A DNA stretch of 64,000 nucleotides from Prochlorococcus sp. AG-355-P07. GTDB lineage: Bacteria; Cyanobacteriota; Cyanobacteriia; PCC-6307; Cyanobiaceae. Of this stretch, positions 45,121 to 52,528 are shown in pieces. The position numbers and the translations under genes were made by a program. The number at the start of each line of letters is the position of its first letter. Within the stretch, counting starts at the first letter, position 1. The DNA lies in assembly GCA_003280575.1 (NCBI GenBank), contig QCEN01000005.1, positions 1-64,000 of the forward strand. Reading direction: 5' to 3'. The notes beneath the pieces are model-generated. The model ran no database searches and was not told the origin of the DNA. It saw only the letters and a program-made list of their open reading frames with translations.

Positions 45121-45163
45121 GATTGACAGTCGATCTAAATTAATGGGCAAGAAGCCCCTTTTT
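45121..45163 (+). repeat. GATTGAC palindrome repeat, copy A, with terminator-like hairpin
   Basis: GATTGACAGTCGATC, then TAAATTAAT and GGGC / GCCC hairpin followed by CTTTTT. It lies between convergent genes, so here it acts as a terminator for the 44.9-kb gene at least. Confidence 0.75.
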
Positions 45164-45541
45164 CTAATAGCAAAGTACACTATCCGCTTTAATTGATTCT
45201 TCGACTAGAACATCTGGCATAACAAACTCTGCAATATATCCATCTAGAAGCTTCTCATCGTAACCCCTAGATTTAGCAGACATTCCTGAGACATATATGG
45301 TAATTTTTGAATTCTTTAAATTTTGAAGATGTTCGTATAAATCTCCAGTACCTTGACCAACTATTTCACCAGCTTTTTTGCAATTTAATATTTGTACACC
45401 GTCTCCTGCTAGAAAAAGTGTTACTTTATGATCGTTTTTTTCTGCAGTGAGGGCAACCAATAAACCTAAAGTTATTTGATTTTTGGATTCTAAACCACTG
45501 TAAATATGAACTAAAACTGTATTGTCGGTAATGATAGACAT
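45164..45541 (-). CDS. DsrE-family protein
   Basis: 125 residues: VLVHIYSGLESKNQITLGLL, then ALTAEKNDHKVTLFLAGDGV and ITIYVSGMSAKSRGYD. This is the DsrE/DsrF-like Rossmann-type fold used in sulfur relay in other bacteria. The conserved relay Cys is not obvious: Cys occurs in ILNCKKAG. Function here unknown. Confidence 0.75.
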   Translation of the reverse strand: MSIITDNTVLVHIYSGLESKNQITLGLLVALTAEKNDHKVTLFLAGDGVQILNCKKAGEIVGQGTGDLYEHLQNLKNSKITIYVSGMSAKSRGYDEKLLDGYIAEFVMPDVLVEESIKADSVLCY

Positions 45542-45605
45542 TTAATCCTCACTAAATTTTGTTTTTATATCCTAAATAAAATCTATTTTCATTAGCTGTT
45601 TTTTT

Positions 45606-45647
45606 ATGAAACGCTTACTACTTACATATCTAAAAGCTAGTAATTGA
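45606..45647 (+). pseudogene. Relic of a signal-peptide start (MKRLLL)
   Basis: ATGAAACGCTTACTACTTAC encodes MKRLLLTYLKASN then stop. The first 17 bases equal those of the PDZ gene at 54562. The frame dies after 13 codons, so this appears to be a fragment of a duplicated export gene. Confidence 0.5.
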
Positions 45648-45874
45648 TTGAGGATCTATTTTAGAGAGTAAACAATCCACTTTTTTTGATGAGAAACAAA
45701 TTTAAAAGATCAGCTTTTTTTATATGTCTGATGACCTTTTCTATCGAATATCACTAATCGGATTTTAGTTATTTTTAGCTCAATGGTATTTTTCCTAACG
45801 AAATATAGAGAAAAAAAAGTTAATAATATAAGTCAGATTTCCATGTCTGAACAGATTAAATTTTTAGAGCATTA

Positions 45875-46231
45875 ATGCAAAGATTTATAATTTCACCGTT
45901 ATTTGCTTTGTCTAGGTTTTTTATAAATATTTACGGAATATTTTTAAAGTTTTTTCTTCAATTAAATGGTGGTTATTGGTCAAGAATTGGTTTAGCCGAA
46001 AATATTACAAAGGAAAGAATAAAAAAAAGAAGATTATATATCCTCCCTTTTTATATTCTTCTGGCTTTATTGTTTGGATTACTATCTGCTTTATATTGGT
46101 ATTTTGTTATTCTTCATGTACCACTTTCAATAGAAAGATATTTAAGTCCTTTGAATAACAATATTGCTTTAATAATTGCTTTTGCTACTTTCTTTGGTTG
46201 GCTTTATATTCTTTGTAAAACAAAAAAATAA
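45875..46231 (+). CDS. 118-residue membrane protein
   Basis: Four hydrophobic stretches: RFIISPLFALSRFFINIYGI, YILPFYILLALLFGLLSALY, YWYFVILHVPLS and NIALIIAFATFFGWLYILC. The loops are basic (ENITKERIKKRRLY). No family recognised; conserved-looking hydrophobic protein. The track ORF at 45976 is its shadow. Confidence 0.6.
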   Translation: MQRFIISPLFALSRFFINIYGIFLKFFLQLNGGYWSRIGLAENITKERIKKRRLYILPFYILLALLFGLLSALYWYFVILHVPLSIERYLSPLNNNIALIIAFATFFGWLYILCKTKK

Positions 46232-46332
46232 AATGCTTAATAAGAGATGATGTGGTCCTAGAATTAAAGATTTAATTAATCATGATTAAATCAATCTTAA
46301 GGATTCATGCAAAATATTTGAAACCGATTACT

Positions 46333-46440
46333 TTATTTATACGACAGTTCTGGTGATCGACTCGACCAAGGTTGACCAACTAGATCTTCACTAGCCAATG
46401 GTCTGCAACACCAAGGTAAATTAACTTTTCTAACCTTCAC
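46333..46440 (-). CDS. 35-residue Cys/Trp microprotein (GTG start)
   Basis: GTG 46440: MKVRKVNLPWCCRPLASEDL then VGQPWSSRSPELSYK. The sequence is rich in Trp, Pro and Arg, unlike random translation of AT-rich DNA, and the DNA is GC-richer than its surroundings. LPWCC recalls the ELPWPC segment of the protein at 8049. It is not in the track and may be missed by gene finders. Confidence 0.55.
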   Translation of the reverse strand: MKVRKVNLPWCCRPLASEDLVGQPWSSRSPELSYK

Positions 46441-46834
46441 GGAAAGTAAGTTAAGTGATCAGAAATTAAACTCTTGGGATTAATTCTGAACTATCTTAAA
46501 AATAAAGTCGTTTGTAAAGCATGAAGAAGTGAGAAATCACTTTTACTTCCAAAACTAATTTCTAAGAAAATTCTTAATCTGATTATTAAATAGATCTCCT
46601 TTCTGTCGTCACCATAAAAAAAAAGACCTATAACAAAGTCTTTTTTTATGTCTTAAATTTTATTGATTTACTGTTAATCCACAAATAACTAAATATTTTT
46701 ATCTCACTCTTTCACAATCAGTTAATGCTTTTTCAAAAGTAGAAAAGAAAGTACAAATGCTATTCAATGCAACCAACAAAAGAACTACTGATCTTCCATG
46801 TTGATTTAATTGAAGTGTTCTTTGAGTCATACTC
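46441..46834. other. Non-coding stretch with two hairpins
   Basis: Holds a GAAA-tetraloop hairpin AAGTGA / TCACTT (46527-46542) and a bidirectional terminator-like hairpin at 46616-46647. No ORF is supported. Confidence 0.45.
46616..46647. terminator. Bidirectional terminator-like hairpin
   Basis: AAAAAAAGAC, 10-base loop, GTCTTTTTTT. It has an A-run and a T-run on either side, so it can stop transcripts from both directions: an unannotated plus-strand RNA and the gene at 46835 on the minus strand. Confidence 0.6.
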
Positions 46835-47017
46835 TTAATAATCTTCGTTGTAATCGGATGGACTACCAGTTAAAGAACAAACAACTGATTCCTCTTTTTT
46901 CATTTCTTTTATTTCCATTATTGGTCTGCCCATTTTCTTAAGAACATCTATATCTTCTTTAGTCTGACAGCGAGCAATTATGTTTCCTTTTTGATCAAAG
47001 CAACTGTAGTAAGTCAT
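46835..47017 (-). CDS. 60-residue conserved hypothetical protein
   Basis: MTYYSCFDQKGNIIARCQTK then EDIDVLKKMGRPIMEIKEMK and EESVVCSLTGSPSDYNEDY. Contains three Cys and a KMGRPIMEIK segment. Start ATG 47017. No known domain. Its upstream region is shared with the leader of the rightward microgene at 47244. Confidence 0.5.
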   Translation of the reverse strand: MTYYSCFDQKGNIIARCQTKEDIDVLKKMGRPIMEIKEMKKEESVVCSLTGSPSDYNEDY

Positions 47018-47068
47018 TTTATTAAATGCAATTTAAAGTTTATGGTTGATTTCAGTTGTAGCAATGCA

Positions 47069-47243
47069 ACCGACTCATGACAACCATATTTCTAATTTAG
47101 GTCAGCCATAGATTTAAATGACTAAAAAAACATACCTCTTTCCGTACCTAAATGTTCCTCAAACCGCACACATTAGATACGCAGTATTTTAGTCAAATCA
47201 ATTAGAACAACGATGTAGCTAAACAAATATACAATGAGAATTT
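47069..47243 (+). promoter_or_regulatory. Shared leader module, copy 1
   Basis: CTCATGACAACCAT at 47069, then TTCCTCAAACCGCACACATT at 47155 and ATTAGAACAACGATGTAG near the start codon at 47244. The same elements in the same order occur upstream of the microgenes at 48540 and (minus strand) 53410. Confidence 0.7.
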
Positions 47244-47381
47244 ATGAGTGGAGATTTCGAAACACTTGAAATTAATCAACCAAAAATTACATATTTAAAA
47301 CCAGATGACAATACATATTGGTTAGACAAATTAATTAATAATATTGAGGACATGAAGAACAAGATATCAAAAGATTGCTAG
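47244..47381 (+). CDS. 45-residue microprotein under the shared leader
   Basis: GDFETLEINQPKITYLKPDD then NTYWLDKLINNIEDMKNKIS and KDC. Soluble, helical end. ATG 47244 is hand-read. It shares its upstream region, not its protein sequence, with the genes at 48540 and 53410. Confidence 0.55.
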   Translation: MSGDFETLEINQPKITYLKPDDNTYWLDKLINNIEDMKNKISKDC

Positions 47382-47516
47382 AAATTTAAGAAAGAAACTT
47401 TTTTATTAGATCTATAGTTTGAATGAGAAGCAATTCAAAAAAGAATTTAAATTTTGTATTTAAGGTAACCGCTTTTTTGTGAGCATTATTCAGAATAGGA
47501 GTCCGACTATTTTTTT

Positions 47517-47660
47517 ATGCAAAAAAATTCAAATGAAAATTCTTATAAAAAAAGAATTGAAAATATAGAAAAAGGAAAATCTTATTTAAAAAGTAATGGA
47601 TTTTTTAAATCAAAATCTAATCTATTTGAAGACATACAAAAATTTTTTTATAAAAGGTAA
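47517..47660 (+). CDS. 47-residue basic microprotein
   Basis: Lys/Asn/Ser-rich start (QKNSNENSYKKRIENIEKGK), then SYLKSNGFFKSKSNLF and EDIQKFFYKR. Charged, soluble. Overlaps the track ORF at 47596 in a different frame; the present frame has better composition in the overlap. Confidence 0.45.
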   Translation: MQKNSNENSYKKRIENIEKGKSYLKSNGFFKSKSNLFEDIQKFFYKR

Positions 47661-47757
47661 TTTTAAAAAATTTTTTACTTTTGATTTATTAAATTTCTCT
47701 ATAAGCAAGCCATCACATAAAAGAACGAAAGACTTGAAAATGTTAGGAGAAAAAAGA

Positions 47758-47871
47758 ATGGGTCAATTTTCTATAACTAAATTTAATCCCAAGAATCCTG
47801 CAGTGAAGCTAATAGCAGCAAAGATTACGAACTCGATTGAATCTCTCGGGGCAGAGTTCATAAAAAACTGA
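47758..47871 (+). CDS. 37-residue microprotein (track start too early)
   Basis: The track gives 91 residues from 47596, but the N-terminal half lies in the frame shadow of the 47517 gene and has unusual composition. ATG 47758 follows a TTAGGAG ribosome site and gives MGQFSITKFNPKNPAVKLIA then AKITNSIESLGAEFIKN. Confidence 0.5.
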   Translation: MGQFSITKFNPKNPAVKLIAAKITNSIESLGAEFIKN

Positions 47872-47875
47872 TTTG

Positions 47876-47893
47876 AGTCATAATTTTATGACT
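47876..47893. terminator. Perfect palindrome between convergent microgenes
   Basis: AGTCATAA-TT-TTATGACT, 18 bases. Sits between the ends of the genes at 47758 and 47886. No T-run, so weak as a terminator. Confidence 0.35.
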
Positions 47894-48080
47894 GGAGAGA
47901 ATCTCTTAAATCAAACTTTTCAGCTTTTTCAATTTGACACTCAGTATCATCTTCAGCGCATTTGATTTCAGCTTTTTTGTTCATGTGGCTACTACAACCG
48001 CCTGCTATAACTGGTAAACCGGTCGTAGCCGTAAAACCTGTTAAACATACAAAGGCTATAAAAGGAAAAAGTCTTTTCAT
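47886..48080 (-). CDS. 64-residue exported Cys protein
   Basis: Signal-peptide-like start (MKRLFPFIAFVCLTGFTATT), then GLPVIAGGCSSHMNKKAEIK, CAEDDTECQIEKAEKFDL. Three Cys, of which two are in C-x6-C. Small exported proteins with a CSSHMNKKAEIKC-like segment recur in Prochlorococcus by memory, but no function is known. Confidence 0.6.
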   Translation of the reverse strand: MKRLFPFIAFVCLTGFTATTGLPVIAGGCSSHMNKKAEIKCAEDDTECQIEKAEKFDLRDSLQS

Positions 48081-48151
48081 TAAATTGTTACTTTATGTAA
48101 ACTTATTATGTTACATAAAAAGCTCAAGCGTGAGTAGCTTATAGTTCGCGT

Positions 48152-48320
48152 GAACCATATACCAACCATCACTTCCCTAAATAGAAACTTTGATGGATAA
48201 TAAACATATAAAAAAATTCTGATTCTAGCAAAATTCTGGTAGATAAATTACTCCAAATCCCCTGATATGACTGAAGAAAAATTTTGGCTAATGAAAAGTG
48301 AACGCGACTAGCTAATACTT
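48152..48320 (+). repeat. Degenerate EVE-domain start repeat, copy 2
   Basis: Begins ACCATATACCAACCATCACT, then CTAAATAGAAACTTTGATGG. Downstream is an ORF fragment ATG 48267: MTEEKFWLMKSERD then stop; FWLMKSE is the EVE start. Shares the upstream block with copy 3. Confidence 0.75.
48267..48311 (+). pseudogene. EVE-domain gene fragment (14 codons)
   Basis: Codes for MTEEKFWLMKSERD followed by TAG. Full EVE proteins continue as KSEPxxYxxDDL; only the first motif is left. Not a functional gene. Confidence 0.65.
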
Positions 48321-48459
48321 GGATCTAAAGAAATCATAATTTTTTACTCAAACTTTACTCAAACTTTTTTAAATTTGAAATTAATAATTTTGAAGATATT
48401 CGGCTGGTCATTATTTTGAATTTGAGAGTCTTTTTTGATCCTTAATCCGTACAATTTTG

Positions 48460-48539
48460 TTCCTCTAACCGCACACATAAAACTTGAGATTAACTATTCA
48501 AATGAATTAGAACATAAGTGTAGTCAAGAGGTAAGTCTT
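48460..48539 (+). promoter_or_regulatory. Shared leader module, copy 2
   Basis: TTCCTCTAACCGCACACATA at 48460, then GAATTAGAACATAAGTGTAG and AAGAGG before ATG 48540. The CTCATGACAACCAT element of copies 1 and 3 is missing. Confidence 0.7.
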
Positions 48540-48692
48540 ATGGCATTAAACGACACATTTACCATCCAAGAGATGGTCTTGGATACAAAAGATCTTTCAT
48601 ACGATATTAAGGCGAAAGAACTTGAAGCTTACTGGAATAAAGAATGCGAAAAGCATCCTAGTAATAACCATTGCAAAATTTTTTGCGATTAA
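48540..48692 (+). CDS. 50-residue Cys-x8-Cys microprotein
   Basis: The track start at 48435 is too early; ATG 48540 sits after AAGAGG. ALNDTFTIQEMVLDTKDLSY then DIKAKELEAYWNKECEKHPS and NNHCKIFCD. The C-terminal ECEKHPS-x3-C motif is shared with the proteins at 48894 and 53270. Cys pattern C-x8-C-x3-C. Confidence 0.65.
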   Translation: MALNDTFTIQEMVLDTKDLSYDIKAKELEAYWNKECEKHPSNNHCKIFCD

Positions 48693-48778
48693 TACTCGAA
48701 CTTTTTAAGTATTCTTACGCTTGATTTTTATATATCATCCGTACTAAAGCATAGTCAGATAGAAAGGAGGAAAAGCAG

Positions 48779-48880
48779 ATGACTAATTTAAATATAGAGA
48801 TTCTATTTTGGGCAATTTTAGTTTCTTATCTGGGATTAAGATTTTCTAAAACCTGGGATGGCTTCAAAAAACAGTATTAA
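48779..48880 (+). CDS. 33-residue membrane microprotein, paralogue of 36.2 kb
   Basis: ATG follows AAAGGAGGA by eight bases. MTNLNIEILFWAILVSYLGL then RFSKTWDGFKKQY. Nearly the same layout as the TTG-started ORF at 36174 (MANLSLEISFWLILLIYISA...NQQY). Confidence 0.6.
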   Translation: MTNLNIEILFWAILVSYLGLRFSKTWDGFKKQY

Positions 48881-48893
48881 TTAGGAGGGAAAA

Positions 48894-49040
48894 ATGAAAC
48901 TTCAAACACAATTCACAGTTCCAAACAAAGGTCTGCGAGATCTTGATTATGTCAATAAAGTAGAAGTTTTAGAAGAAACTTTTAAGAGAGAATGTCAAGA
49001 TTACCCAACTAAAGAAGATTGTTTAGTTTGTTGTAACTGA
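48894..49040 (+). CDS. 48-residue Cys-x8-Cys microprotein
   Basis: Strong ribosome site TTAGGAGGG. KLQTQFTVPNKGLRDLDYVN then KVEVLEETFKRECQDYPTKE and DCLVCCN. Same C-terminal plan as 48540: E-C-x8-C-x2/3-C. It follows the 33-residue membrane ORF by 13 bases, so the two are co-transcribed. Confidence 0.65.
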   Translation: MKLQTQFTVPNKGLRDLDYVNKVEVLEETFKRECQDYPTKEDCLVCCN

Positions 49041-49112
49041 CTATTCATTAATCGGTTTTCATAGCTTATAAATTTTAAAAATATTCATAAATTTTTAAGG
49101 AGAGGTTTAACT

Positions 49113-49631
49113 ATGAAATTAAAATTCATGCCAACAAAAATTTTTAGAGAGACTCCAAAAGTTATATTCTTTGATGCAGGATTGGGGGCATCTAATGGTT
49201 GTGATGTGGTAATTCATTCTGAAGAAGCTATATCTCCTCCAGATGATTTTAAAGATGAGCAATATTACGTTCACAATCATCAAATTGATCACAACTTAGT
49301 TATTACTGGGGAAAGAATATTTGTTTTAATAAATCCTGCATGGGATGAACCTCATCATGTGATTTATTTAAATAGATCTATGGGAGCTTTAGAAATTCCT
49401 GTTGGAACTTATCACAGATCAATCTCAGGAAAAGAAGGAAGTATTGTTTTAAATCAACCCACAAGAGATAATTTTTTTGATCCAGCTAAAGAATTTATCC
49501 CACAAAAATTAGACCAAATAAGTTTAATAAAGGCAAGAAAAACTCCACCTGTTTATTGGGTTTGGGAAAATGATCAAATTAAGAGAGTTGGGTTTAATCC
49601 CTTAGAACGAAGAATTAAGACCCTTGCTTAA
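49113..49631 (+). CDS. RmlC-like cupin protein
   Basis: 172 residues. ETPKVIFFDAGLGASNGCDV then a cupin-type core HNHQIDHNLVITGERIFVLI, DEPHHVIYLNRSMGALEIPV and GTYHRSISGKEGSIVLNQPT. The alternating His-rich strands support a cupin barrel; metal binding by HNH...DH and HH is likely. No substrate can be named. AAGGAGAGG precedes ATG 49113. The next gene starts one base after the stop. Confidence 0.7.
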   Translation: MKLKFMPTKIFRETPKVIFFDAGLGASNGCDVVIHSEEAISPPDDFKDEQYYVHNHQIDHNLVITGERIFVLINPAWDEPHHVIYLNRSMGALEIPVGTYHRSISGKEGSIVLNQPTRDNFFDPAKEFIPQKLDQISLIKARKTPPVYWVWENDQIKRVGFNPLERRIKTLA

Positions 49632-49632
49632 T

Positions 49633-50499
49633 ATGAACAAAACACAAAAAGGTATTTCAACCAAAATTAATAATTCAAAAAATCTGAATTTAATTATTAA
49701 TTCTGATACGTATAAATTGGCTTATGAAGATATTGGTTTGCTCAACAGAAACGAAATGCGCGGAGTCAGAATGCTGCTTGAAATTACTAAACCAGATTTA
49801 ATCCTAGAAGAAAATAAAATTCTTTCAACCATAATAATTTTTGGAGGCGCAAGTATTACAGAAGAATCAAAAACAAAAGAGAAAATTGACGAAATAAAAA
49901 AGTTAATTAAAAAAAATCCTTCATCGGTTTTGCTTAAACGAAATTTAAGTAGATTAGAAAATTTGCTATCAATGAGTCACTATTATCAATCCGCAAGAGA
50001 GTTTTCTAAACTTGCTTCAAAAAATAATCAAAGTAAATCATGTAATTCTCATGTGATTGTGACTGGTGGGGGTCCAGGGATTATGGAAGCTGCTAATAGA
50101 GGTGCGTTTGAAGCAAATTGTAAATCTATAGGGTTAAATATCAGTCTTCCCAATGAACAAATCCCCAATGCTTTTATAACACCAGGTCTATGCTTTAAAT
50201 TTAATTATTTTGCATTAAGAAAGATCCATTTCGTCATGCGATCAATAGGAGCTGTATTTTTCCCTGGGGGTTTTGGAACATTAGATGAATTATTTGAACT
50301 TTTAACACTTCGTCAAACAGGAATGAAAAACAAAATCCCAATAATACTTTTTGGAAGAGAATATTGGGATAAGATAATTAACTTCGAATATCTAGCTGAT
50401 CTTGGATTAATTTCAGATGAGCACTTAAAACTTTTTGAATATGCAGACACCGCATCCGAAGCATGGGAAATTATCAAATCATCAAATATCTCAGATTAG
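49633..50499 (+). CDS. LOG-family (lysine decarboxylase-like) protein
   Basis: 288 residues from ATG 49633. HVIVTGGGPGIMEAANRGAF, SIGLNISLPNEQ and the catalytic PGGFGTLDELFELLT are LOG/TIGR00730 motifs. The LOG family contains cytokinin-activating phosphoribohydrolases and AMP nucleosidase-like enzymes. The N-terminal region of 110 residues is extra compared with short LOG proteins. Co-transcribed with the cupin. Confidence 0.83.
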   Translation: MNKTQKGISTKINNSKNLNLIINSDTYKLAYEDIGLLNRNEMRGVRMLLEITKPDLILEENKILSTIIIFGGASITEESKTKEKIDEIKKLIKKNPSSVLLKRNLSRLENLLSMSHYYQSAREFSKLASKNNQSKSCNSHVIVTGGGPGIMEAANRGAFEANCKSIGLNISLPNEQIPNAFITPGLCFKFNYFALRKIHFVMRSIGAVFFPGGFGTLDELFELLTLRQTGMKNKIPIILFGREYWDKIINFEYLADLGLISDEHLKLFEYADTASEAWEIIKSSNISD

Positions 50500-50514
50500 G
50501 ATAGGTATCCAAAA

Positions 50515-50750
50515 AATAATGAAGTTTCCCCATACCACCCATCACTTTCCTAAATAGAAGCTTTAATGGATAATGATTTTATAAAGGCAAATCTTATATT
50601 TCATTCACGATTCATTCACGATTTGCAATATTCTCTTAATCCCTTGATATGACTGATATTAATTACTGGCTAATGAAAAGTGAGCCAGTATTCATGGCAA
50701 TGGATTTCAAAAACCGTTAAAAAAATGTTCACGATATATTCACGATTTTT
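50515..50750 (+). repeat. Degenerate EVE-domain start repeat, copy 3
   Basis: Begins ATACCACCCATCACTTTCCT (compare copy 2), then an ORF fragment ATG 50649 with YWLMKSEP, then AAAAAATGTTCACGATATA (compare copy 1). This copy links the two others. Confidence 0.8.
50649..50720 (+). pseudogene. EVE-domain gene fragment (23 codons)
   Basis: MTDINYWLMKSEPVFMAMDF then KNR and stop. YWLMKSEP is the invariant N-terminal motif of EVE-domain proteins (modified-base readers). The rest of the domain, about 110 residues, is gone. Confidence 0.75.
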
Positions 50751-50777
50751 ACAGCTAAAATAAATTGAAAAAATTTG

Positions 50778-50930
50778 ATGATAATGGCAATTTCAAACTA
50801 TAGAAAGCAAAGGATAATGCTATTAGCAAGACTCAATCTTGGTTTAGCTAGTGAAGATAAAGAAGAAATTGATCTTTATAATCACTATCAAAAAAATATT
50901 TATTCAGAACAAAATCACCAGCAGCAATAA
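50778..50930 (+). CDS. 50-residue basic microprotein
   Basis: MIMAISNYRKQRIMLLARLN then LGLASEDKEEIDLYNHYQKN. A second ATG at 50784 is equally possible. Helical, amphipathic. Palindrome copy B follows ten bases after its stop. Confidence 0.5.
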   Translation: MIMAISNYRKQRIMLLARLNLGLASEDKEEIDLYNHYQKNIYSEQNHQQQ

Positions 50931-50940
50931 AAAATAACTT

Positions 50941-50980
50941 ATTGACAATCGATCTAAAATAAGGGGCATTAGCTCCTTTT
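50941..50980 (+). repeat. GATTGAC palindrome repeat, copy B
   Basis: ATTGACAATCGATCTAAAAT then AAGGGGC / GCTCCTT hairpin and TTTTC. It sits 3 bases before the DUF3804 start, so its hairpin would lie in that gene's 5' UTR or end the preceding transcript. Confidence 0.75.
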
Positions 50981-50983
50981 CTA

Positions 50984-51367
50984 ATGTCAAATACTAAAGC
51001 CATAGAAGATTTAATTAATGGTTATGCAACCAGTGAAGATTCTTCTTTTCTAATACCAAACGTAACTGAAGATTTTTTAGCTGTAAGACCAAGTGGAAAT
51101 CCTATATCTGCTAAGGGATTAGAGGGAATGTTTGATAGCAAAGACTTAGTTGCAGAATCATCAGAACTAATCAAAATCCACAAAATTGAAATTTACGGTG
51201 AGATAGCTTACGCAGTTTTTACTTTAAATGAAATCTTCAGTTATAAAGGAAATCAAAATAAAGATCTTTCAACTTATACTTGCATTTTTAAAAATGTAAA
51301 TGGTACTTGGAAGTATTCTTGGATGCAAAGATCTCAAGGCACTACTGATATGACCACATGGGAATAA
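50984..51367 (+). CDS. DUF3804 (NTF2-like) protein, paralogue of 41.0 kb
   Basis: 127 residues: EDFLAVRPSGNPISAKGLEG then LIKIHKIEIYGEIAYAVFTL, FSYKGNQNKDLSTYTCIF and WKYSWMQRSQGTTDMTTWE. Similarity to 41006-41392 covers the whole length. Its stop abuts the MKRFLIPL relic. Confidence 0.78.
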   Translation: MSNTKAIEDLINGYATSEDSSFLIPNVTEDFLAVRPSGNPISAKGLEGMFDSKDLVAESSELIKIHKIEIYGEIAYAVFTLNEIFSYKGNQNKDLSTYTCIFKNVNGTWKYSWMQRSQGTTDMTTWE

Positions 51368-51460
51368 ATGAAAAGATTCCTAATCCCACTGCTAGCTGCT
51401 CAAGCATTGCCTATGAATAGTTGTGAGTTCTTTAGGTTAAAGCTAAGAATTCTTTTGTAA
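51368..51460 (+). pseudogene. Signal-peptide relic MKRFLIPLLAAQALP
   Basis: ATG directly follows the DUF3804 stop. MKRFLIPLLAAQALPMNSCE then FFRLKLRILL. The first 15 residues match MKRLLLPLLAALALPT at 54562, but the mature part is lost. Overlaps the end of the PepSY-like gene on the other strand. Confidence 0.55.
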
Positions 51461-51703
51461 TAATCTAATGCCAGATATTACAGAGATTATCGATGCAATA
51501 CCAAGAAATATCGAATAAAAAGGCTGCAAATTAATAATGCCAAAATTACCTGTATGCCATTTGATCAACCCAAAAGCATCTACTCCTAATGGTTGAAGAA
51601 AACTATAGATAGTCCCAGATATAAGAGTAATTAATAAAGGTATTGAAGAAATTGCAGCTACTTTTCTATGTATTTTCCTTTTACTAAGTTTAAATTTTTG
51701 CGT
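51443..51703 (-). CDS. PepSY-like membrane protein, start codon not found
   Basis: About 86 codons in frame directly after the DUF3721 stop: KRKIHRKVAAISSIPLLITL, SGTIYSFLQPLGVDAFGLIK, WHTGNFGIINLQPFYSIFLG, IASIISVISGIRLLQKNS. KxHRxxA...P...SG and W-H-x-G resemble the membrane ends of PepSY-associated proteins. There is no ATG, GTG or TTG before residue 35. It is a start-codon loss, a non-standard start or a readthrough tail of DUF3721. Confidence 0.5.
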   Translation of the reverse strand, partial: TQKFKLSKRKIHRKVAAISSIPLLITLISGTIYSFLQPLGVDAFGLIKWHTGNFGIINLQPFYSIFLGIASIISVISGIRLLQKNS

Positions 51704-51925
51704 TTACATTCTTAGGTACTTATGTAATTCTTTTTCATCCTCACATGGAAGCCATTTCTCTTTGTTCTTATGTGTTCCTTGACAACCAAGTTCTAATGAC
51801 TTTTTTAAAGCATCTTGCTCAGAAGAATATGTTCCTTTCATATGAGCATGTGAATATGAATTGAAATTAAGAAATATAAAAATGAAAAAAGTAAGAATTT
51901 TTATCTTTCTAAAAACAAAAGTCAT
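51704..51925 (-). CDS. DUF3721 family exported protein
   Basis: 73 residues: hydrophobic signal (ILTFFIFIFLNFNSYSHAH) then MKGTYSSEQDALKKSLELGC, QGTHKNKEKWLPCEDEKELH, KYLRM. Typical small DUF3721 protein with two Cys, linked by neighbourhood to metal-resistance genes. Followed in frame by the PepSY-like region after one stop. Confidence 0.8.
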   Translation of the reverse strand: MTFVFRKIKILTFFIFIFLNFNSYSHAHMKGTYSSEQDALKKSLELGCQGTHKNKEKWLPCEDEKELHKYLRM

Positions 51926-51948
51926 TATTAATCAAATTAGTATTTTTG

Positions 51949-52467
51949 TTAGGGTGAAATTTTGTCGAATATTTTTGTTTTGCCACTATTACTAAATGAA
52001 ACTACTTTGTAATTTTCATAATTATGCGAGTGTGATTCGTGAGAATGCATTTCCATTCCAGGCGAACCAAGAGGCATGCCAGGAACTGCTATACCAGAGA
52101 TAATTGGTTTTTCTTTAAAAAGTTTAGTGATTGATTCAATCGGCACATGTCCTTCAATTGCGTAGTTTCCTATTTTTGCAGAGTGGCAGGACCTTAAATT
52201 ATTGGGAATTTTATATTGGTTTTTAATTCCCGAAACATCTTCAAGAATATTATCAACAACTTCTAATCCATTTTGGCGTAAATGATTTACCCATTTCTTA
52301 CAACAACCGCATGATGCTGATCTATAAGAAACGACTTTAGGTATATCTATATTATCTTGATTTTTAGCACTACTCTTTTGGGCATTAAATATATTTACTA
52401 TGAGAAATCCAGAAAATAAAAGAGTCTTTAGTAAATGCTTCTTAAAGAATGATTTCTTAAATGCCAT
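51949..52467 (-). CDS. DUF411 metal-binding protein
   Basis: 172 residues: N-terminal signal/anchor (HLLKTLLFSGFLIVNIF), then PKVVSYRSASCGCCKKWVNH (CGCC), NNLRSCHSAKIGNYAIEGHV, IPGMPLGSPGMEM-like methionines (GIAVPGMPLGSPGMEMHSHE) and a His-rich end. Cys, Met and His suggest copper binding. DUF411 proteins are found in copper-resistance loci. Confidence 0.85.
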   Translation of the reverse strand: MAFKKSFFKKHLLKTLLFSGFLIVNIFNAQKSSAKNQDNIDIPKVVSYRSASCGCCKKWVNHLRQNGLEVVDNILEDVSGIKNQYKIPNNLRSCHSAKIGNYAIEGHVPIESITKLFKEKPIISGIAVPGMPLGSPGMEMHSHESHSHNYENYKVVSFSNSGKTKIFDKISP

Positions 52468-52528
52468 TTCAGTAAGGAATTCTTATTTTCAAAACTATTA
52501 ATAAAATAAATGAAATTTTATAAAATTG

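Noticed and set aside
47596-47757. N-terminal half of the 91-codon track ORF
   Set aside because: It overlaps the 47517 gene in another frame and has no ribosome site; the ATG at 47758 with TTAGGAG is preferred.
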